Below are positions 58,045-64,000 of a DNA stretch of 64,000 bases, piece after piece. Both the position numbers and the translations under genes were made by a program. The notes under the pieces are model-generated. The model saw only the letters and a list, made by a program, of their open reading frames with translations. It ran no database searches and was not told where the DNA came from. Positions within the stretch are counted from its first letter, which is position 1. Each line of letters starts with the position of its first letter. This DNA comes from Oreohelix idahoensis (lineage: Eukaryota; Mollusca; Gastropoda; Stylommatophora; Oreohelicidae). The DNA lies in contig JAMPIV010014131.1 in NCBI GenBank assembly GCA_024509875.1, forward strand, positions 33,501 to 97,500, given 5' to 3'.

Positions 58045-61000
58045 ACTTGAACAACAGACTGAAAGGAGACAAATGTCTATTCTGAGGATTGGGCCTCCTG
58101 ATAGAGGATCACATTACCTCTGCTTACATTCACCACTTGAGTCTCGTTCAGATGCTTTACCTTCCTGGGCTTTCATTTTAGCTCCAGTGAGTCGGATGAA
58201 AGTGCTTTTGGACAGCGGAAGGCGACAATTTTGCCAAAGTGCTTGTACAATAAACATGTACATCATGATAGCATTCTCCACTTTCTGCTCTCTATGGAAC
58301 CAGGGGCCACCTCTGCTGTAGGGTCCTTGTGAGGAAACCCACAAGAACGAGTCGCCAGCTCTTGCAGGGGTCGTTCATGTGTTCAGTTATTTACAGTGAT
58401 GAGGTTGATAGCCTTGTGCTACGGTACAGCAACAAGCAAATTATCCATGTCAAAATGCAAATATAAAATGATAAAATGTACATATTACAACTTATCCCGA
58501 GATTTTGTTTCGGGCAGGCACAGACGTTTTGCACAGGAGACGTCCGAATATTGTCGTGCAGCTGATTTAAGATGCCGTCTGTTTTAGCCGAGTTAGATGT
58601 CTAACTGGGTGAACTTGACGTTGAATCCTAGAACTTAAGACGCAAAGTGATTTCTATGAGGTTACTCTCGTCTAATCTTAGAATTCATGCCCAGTCCTAT
58701 GGCCTGTGCTTTATTTACGGTCCTAATATACCGTGTTGCTGGCTGTCTATTCGTGATGAAATTTTAAGTCTGTGAAGTAATCTTAAAACACTGTAGCATA
58801 TAAGTGAATTTTTCTGCCTAAGCATGCAAGTTGCTACTTTGAAAAAAAGCGAACTCATCATCATAGCATCTGATATTGATAGTGATTGACCCGCCATTTC
58901 TCTCACGTAGGATATTACTACATGACGACATAAGATGTAATTTTTAAACTCCATAACCATTTAAGGTCTTGCTTCTTCCGTTTCGCTTGTCAATTTTACA
59001 AACTCACTACTTCTAACATTATAATCTTCTCCAAGATATTATTTTCTTGTAATTCTTTATCACAACACCGTCCGTATGTCGGAAGTATTACATCACTGTC
59101 CGTGTCTTAATCTTCAACAAATTGTCATTCACATAGAAACACTGAAACAACCTGAATAGCCACTAAGCTAATTATCTGCAACCCGTGTTGCCATATCAAA
59201 CGTGTGTTTTTTGTCTTCGCCCACAAAATGTCTGAGTTTTTAACTTATGCTTTCTTTCGCATATTTAATCCTAGCTTATCTTTTGCCATTCTCGTCTACC
59301 GCCAGCCTGGCTTGCGATATGGCAAACTTAACCCGTCTCGCTACTTCAGACTGGGCCGGAAGATGTTACTTAATGTAAACAAATAACTTCTCTCTGCACT
59401 AACAAAAGTCAATGTTTTTCAAAATAAGTTAAACGTTCTTCATCTTCTTCGTTCATCCTGAAAAGGACGTTGGTTGCGTTGTGTCCGTTTACAGCGAAGC
59501 TGCAATATTTGCGCCTTTCGGCCTACACATCCGACTCCAGTAAAGCATTTTTGAAACCGGGTTAGCCTTCCCTCTTAGATCCGTACTCACTCAGTCAGAC
59601 TGCAGTGATGCAGCCTGTTTCCAGGACCACCACTTGGAGGTGGATTAAGGTCTTAGTCAGCTCTGGTTCGCTGACCCTGACGCAAGCAGTCTAGCAATGG
59701 GTCGCTAACTGCATTCCTCACTGTTGACGCGTCTTAGGTCCCAGTTAAACGTTCAGGTAACAGTAATAGTTAGGGAGTGATGAAGTAGATCACGTTATGA
59801 TAAGAACACCTTGAACCATGAAAGCATAAAAATGAATACTGGCTGAATCAGCATTAAAGGTAGCTGTAGATAATATTGCCGGAGAGGAGATAAGACAACA
59901 AGAAAAGAATGAACGTATTTTGTGACATGGTGTGTGTGGTGATTCAACCTTCGATCGGTACGTGTTATTGTGCCATCCTTTATTTTTTGCCCTTCCTTTT
60001 CATTTTTCTCACCCGCTCCTTGACATTGTTTTCGCTTTCATAGTTCAAGGGTTTCTTACCACATCTTGTTCTAATTTGTCACGCCCTTAATTTTACCCGA
60101 TGACTCGACCTAATTTTGAAACAACAGTGACTTCTATTTGTGCAGAGCGAACTTGCCACATTGATTTTTCCCTTATCGTTAGCTCCTGACGTAGTAAGAG
60201 TCTGCACTAAACGCCATTCCTTTCATTAACTCTGACTTTTTGACAGTTAAGATACACAAACCATGTTGTTCACAGCTTCCTCTATGAATGGACACACAGT
60301 ATTGGGAAATCAGTTGTCAGTTCGCACATGACGTTTCATAAGATACCAGTCTGGTTAAAAATTGAGACACGGACAGTAAAATGACGAATGAGATTTTGGA
60401 GCACGGAAAGCTACATAATTGCTTCCGCCTTGACTTTGTTATGGTAAATAATTACAAGAAATTATCATCTTGAACAATGTTTTCAGGGATAGATCTATGA
60501 AGTAGTGAGCTGTAAACATGATAAATACCCACGGAAGTAGCAAGACCTTATAGGGTAATGGACTTTGGAAACATTGTTTTATGGTGTCATGTAGAATGTT
60601 CTAATGACTGAAGGAATTTACTTCGTGCAATATACGTTTGAGTAGACGAATTCACGTCATGCTCTTACGCGTCGATAAACTGAACTTGGCTCAGGCTATA
60701 CGTATTTGTCTGAGTTGAACATGATGTATAGAAGAATCAACTTGTGAGTGTGTGACCATTTTAAATAAATGACTAAAATGCCAGGACCACCGACGTGTAC
60801 AAACGCTGTCGTGGATATCTTCCTTGTAACTTAGGAAATTTATGATGTTCTAAATTGCGAATTATGCTATACGGATGTAGGTTATCTATCTTCTTTCTGA
60901 TTAGACGCCAAACACTTGAGTGTGTAGAGACAGATTTCTGCAGGAGTGAAGACACATAGAGAATTCATAAATATCACATCCAGTATCAATAGTCGACTTT

Positions 61001-61573
61001 CTTTTTATTTTTTCCTCACTATAGCTTCTTCAAAATTGATGACTGCTTTTAATTCTTATATTTGATGATAACTCATGAGGCACACTTAATACTGTTAAAC
61101 ATAATGAGCATGAAAGAGTATGTCAATGTCAGTCTGCTGTGATGATCTACTAATACATAAGAAGGTGAGATATGAAACCGTAAACTACTTTATATTTCGG
61201 TTATATAATTACGTGGAACGATGAACCCATGATTCAAATAAAAATTAACAAAGCGAAGTAGTGTAACCTCAGTATTTCGCACATTGGCCATGAGGCAAAT
61301 TGCAAAAAGCAATTACAAATAACAAAAAAGAAAGATTATTGATAATTTTTATAAAGTCTACAAACTTCCTGTTTCCCCTTTTCTAACACCTTACAAGCAC
61401 ATTAATAATTAAATCCACACTGCAATGAAATAATGGAACAGGCTAACGCTCTGGAACTTCCACTTAAGCACCGCAAATATGTAAGAACGTACTGAACTCT
61501 TTTGGACGTTACGGTTATATTCTCTAAATGCCCATCTCTAACAATTCTTAAGCCGTGGCTGTAACACCACCTA
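58045..61573. other. Mostly unrecognised host DNA
   Basis: Apart from the exon candidate at 58118-58315 I see no gene, RNA or repeat. Short frames here have no motif. Confidence 0.4.
58118..58315 (-). CDS. Possible host exon of unknown product
   Basis: On the - strand a 198-bp open segment is bounded by CCCTACAG (acceptor) and GCAGAG then GTAATG (donor), with matching phase 2 at both ends. The 65 codons read RGGPWFHREQKVENAIMMYM, then VQALWQNCRLPLSK, TGAKMKAQEGKASERDSS. The composition looks protein-like. I do not recognise it, and no neighbouring exon was found. Confidence 0.28.
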
Positions 61574-61585
61574 CCAAACACTAAT

Positions 61586-61900
61586 CGGGGAGCCGCGCTG
61601 GTGTAATGGCTACGGCGTTGTACTGGCGACCAGGTGTTCATGGTTCAAACCCGGCCGTCGGCGTTTGAAGAAATGTTTACGACCGGAAATTTGACTGAAT
61701 AACCTGAACGGCTCCTGCACATAAATCCCGTGTGGATGGGAAGGAGCGAAGCTCCTGACCGGGTTGGAAGGAAAGTCCACTGAACCCCCCCCCCCAGCCT
61801 CGCAATGACATGTCATTGGGCCGAAAGAGCTGGAAAGCTCGAGTGCCGCTGGTTATAGAAAAAGAAAAAAAAAAAAGAAAAAAAACAAACAAACAAACAA
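61586..61900 (+). mobile_element. tRNA-derived SINE with 12-bp target duplication
   Basis: The head contains an A-box-like TGGTGTAATGGC (61599-61610) and a B box GGTTCAAACCC (61642-61652), the internal RNA polymerase III promoter of tRNA genes. A C-rich run (61786-61796) and an A-rich tail with AAAC units (61858-61900) follow. CCAAACACTAAT flanks it on both sides (61574-61585 and 61901-61912). It would be moved by a LINE machinery. Confidence 0.9.
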
Positions 61901-61912
61901 ACCAAACACTAA

Positions 61913-62889
61913 TATGTCTTCCTTCTTACTATGCCACGTCTGAGCGCTTGCCTGCGAGACTAGGCCCGTCAAACGCTGAAAAGTGTGTAGGCTCTCGCTT
62001 CGTGGCATAAAAGACAGATTGTGGCTTGTGATTGGTCGCGTCATATCTTTCTTTGTGGCCCCGACTTGTTTCCATTTTTCAGATTACCTGGCGCTTCATC
62101 GCTTGTCAGGTTGTTTCCCAGACAAAAGAGATTTTTGCTACTATGCCGCTATCAAAAGTAGACAAACGGTTTCACGCAATGCTCCCGCCGGGCTAATGGG
62201 ACTTCAAAAGGATGCTGAAAAGGTAGAAGATGTAGCAATGGATTTGACAATGTTTCCATTAATAAAAGTTTTTTGCACGAACCCTCAATGTACAACATTC
62301 AGTTCATCACTTTATGATCTCATGTAGTTGCCTGAAGCATCTAATGACACAAATAAAGAATAATACTACTTCTTCCACACGCACGTCGTAACATCCAACT
62401 AGCATGGGATTGTGCATGTAACTGGTTATCTTGACAGGTAAAACAAAATGTTACAGAAATCACAGGTGCAAGAGCACTTTAATCTTTTAAAGCAGGCTTT
62501 ACAAACGGGGTGAGCTGCAGTGATAGATCCAAGCACCAAGCATCATGATAAGCGAGAGCGAAAATAATGATTATGATACACTCATTTTTTCCTGTATTCA
62601 AGTCATAATTTTTTGTTGGCTTATTTGTGTCCTGTCTTGCTATTTTGTTTTCTTGGTGTCTATTAATTGATGTAATGCTCCTCTATTGTAGAAGACTGTC
62701 AAACTTTATCTATGGGTGTCTAGTTTTATGCTGCTTCTTAATTTTTCTTACATATATTGTGATTCGTTTTTTTTTTCGCTTTACCGACATTTCTGGCGCG
62801 GCAATGATTGGCTGGATTCTGAATAAAGTTTTCTTGAATTTCCGTCAACCTTTGTCAGAGTTGTATGATGTTTATTACGCATTGCAGTA
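61913..62889. other. No recognisable gene
   Basis: AT-rich; a hydrophobic frame at 62627-62890 is T-rich and low in complexity, with no motif. Confidence 0.4.
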
Positions 62890-63985
62890 GTGACGGCGTA
62901 CACATCAGATACAGGACAGATGGGAAGCTATTCAATCTGAGACGATTACAGTCCTTTACGAAGGTGAATGAAACAATGATCTCTGACTTCGTCTTTGCAG
63001 ACGAATGCGCCCTCAACTCCAGCACATAACTGGACATGCAGAACAATATGAGGAGGCTTTCTATAGCGTGTGATGACTGATCAATACGAAGAAATCTAAA
63101 GTAATGTTGCAACCTGCTCCTGGGAAACCTTACTGCGAACCAAATATCACAGTAAAGAACCAACGTCTCCAAGTGGTGGACAGCTTCACTTATCTTGGCA
63201 GTACCCTTACCAAAGATGCGAATATCGACTCCGAGGTCAACAACAGATTTGCAAAGCAAGTGCGGCTTTCAGAAGACTAAGGGTAAATGTGTGGGATCGA
63301 CAAGGAATTAGTGCCGCCACCAAGATAAAAGTATATCATGCAATAGTGCTCACTATCCTCCTGTATGCCTGTGAAACATGGACAGTAATAAGCAGACATG
63401 CCAAGAAGCTTAATCATTTCCACATGAGCTGTCTTCGCAGGATTGTCAGGATCAAGTAGCATGATAGAGTATCTAATTCTGAGGTCCTCAACAGAGCACA
63501 TATCTCAAGCATCTACACATTGCTCCAGAGGGTCCAAATTAGATGGGCCGGACATGTTGTTCGCATGCCCGACAAACGCCTCCCAAAGCAGTTGATGTAC
63601 AGCGAACTCTCCATGGGTAAGCGAACACTAGGGGGACAAAAGAAACGCGTTAAAGACACACTGAAAGCATCGTTCAGCAGCTTCAAAATTGATGTCTCCT
63701 CCTGGGAGACTATAGCACAGGATGACTCTGCCTGGTGGACAAACATTACTCAAGGCGCTCGCATTGCAGAACAGAATTTAGCTCATAAGGCAGAAGGCTA
63801 GCGTGCTGCAAGAAAGGTCAGAATGCACAGCAACACTACTTTCGACTCTAACCATGTTTGCCCTGTATGTGGCAGGGCCTGTAGGGCCAAAATAGGACTA
63901 ATTAACCACACGAGATCACGGCACAGATGTGTCACAAATCAAGTCTGAAGCTGTCGCCATCTTCGCTTGCGATGGACAACTATTA
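62890..63985 (+). mobile_element. LINE 3' end with C-terminal C2H2 finger
   Basis: From 62892 the frame reads DGVHIRYRTDGKLFNLRRLQ and reaches a box FADE at about 62994-63005, where the catalytic pair is normally FADD. After frameshifts come VVDSFTYLGSTLTKDANID, ILLYACETWTV, and from 63520 LQRVQIRWAGHVVRMPDKRL and a basic segment ending at a TAG (63799-63801). In the same frame after the stop lies CPVCGRACRAK with HTRSRH: Cys at 63859, then C-X2-C-X12-H-X4-H, a C2H2 finger. The end is marked by ATT repeats (63969-63985). Inactive copy of a family different from the other LINEs here. Confidence 0.85.
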
Positions 63986-64000
63986 TTATTATAATGATGT

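Noticed and set aside
61586..61660. A functional tRNA gene.
   Set aside because: A and B boxes are present, but no complete cloverleaf is evident, and the sequence continues into a SINE body with an A-rich tail and target duplication.
62627..62890. Hydrophobic frame as a membrane protein.
   Set aside because: T-rich low-complexity sequence gives Phe/Leu-rich frames by chance; there are no motifs or gene signals.

Overview
This 64 kb window is eukaryotic DNA, almost certainly from a repeat-rich invertebrate: metazoan-type retrotransposons, Tc1 and hAT transposons, a tRNA-derived SINE and GT-AG splice signals, with no bacterial gene organisation. I cannot name the species. Recognisable host coding sequence is limited to one probable SLC5-type transporter exon (43507-43653, + strand) and one weaker exon candidate (58118-58315, - strand). 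Nearly everything else is transposable elements, many nested.

Region 1-9586: the 3' end of a non-LTR retrotransposon (LINE) with a TAAG tail abuts the 3' LTR of an old Ty3/Gypsy-type element on the - strand (element A, 633-9586). Region 9587-12900 has nothing recognisable.

Region 12906-40953 is one old LTR retrotransposon (D) with 1.8-1.9 kb LTRs and a GGCAG target duplication, broken apart by later insertions. Element B (15628-26198, - strand, ACGT duplication) sits in the D gag gene. B was itself hit in pol by a LINE (16796-18693, GAGGTAAG duplication), and the LINE carries an E-family LTR fragment. A solo LTR (E, 27301-37836, AATGT duplication) sits in the D protease gene. Inside E sits element C (27370-36467, ATTGT duplication), a complete element with LTRs that appear to differ at only two positions and one 1643-codon gag-pol frame. 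In A, B and C the integrase lies before reverse transcriptase (PR-IN-RT-RH), the Copia-like order known in Gypsy elements of the Gmr1 group; D shows PR followed directly by the IN zinc-binding region.

Region 40959-52703: sparse host DNA with a non-autonomous hAT element (41748-42570), the transporter exon, LINE remnants (44285-44646, 46220-49125, 50450-51055), an AT microsatellite, and a Tc1-like transposon whose transposase has a single visible nonsense codon (51084-52701).

Region 53163-58044 is a probable DNA transposon of a family I cannot assign to a superfamily. It has imperfect inverted ends and a Cys-rich protein with a possible DDE/RNase H-type core. It was interrupted by a second element with 75-bp inverted repeats and an 8-bp duplication (54309-56819), which contains a LINE fragment. 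The window closes with a tRNA-derived SINE with a 12-bp duplication (61586-61900) and a LINE 3' end that keeps a C2H2 finger (62890-63985).
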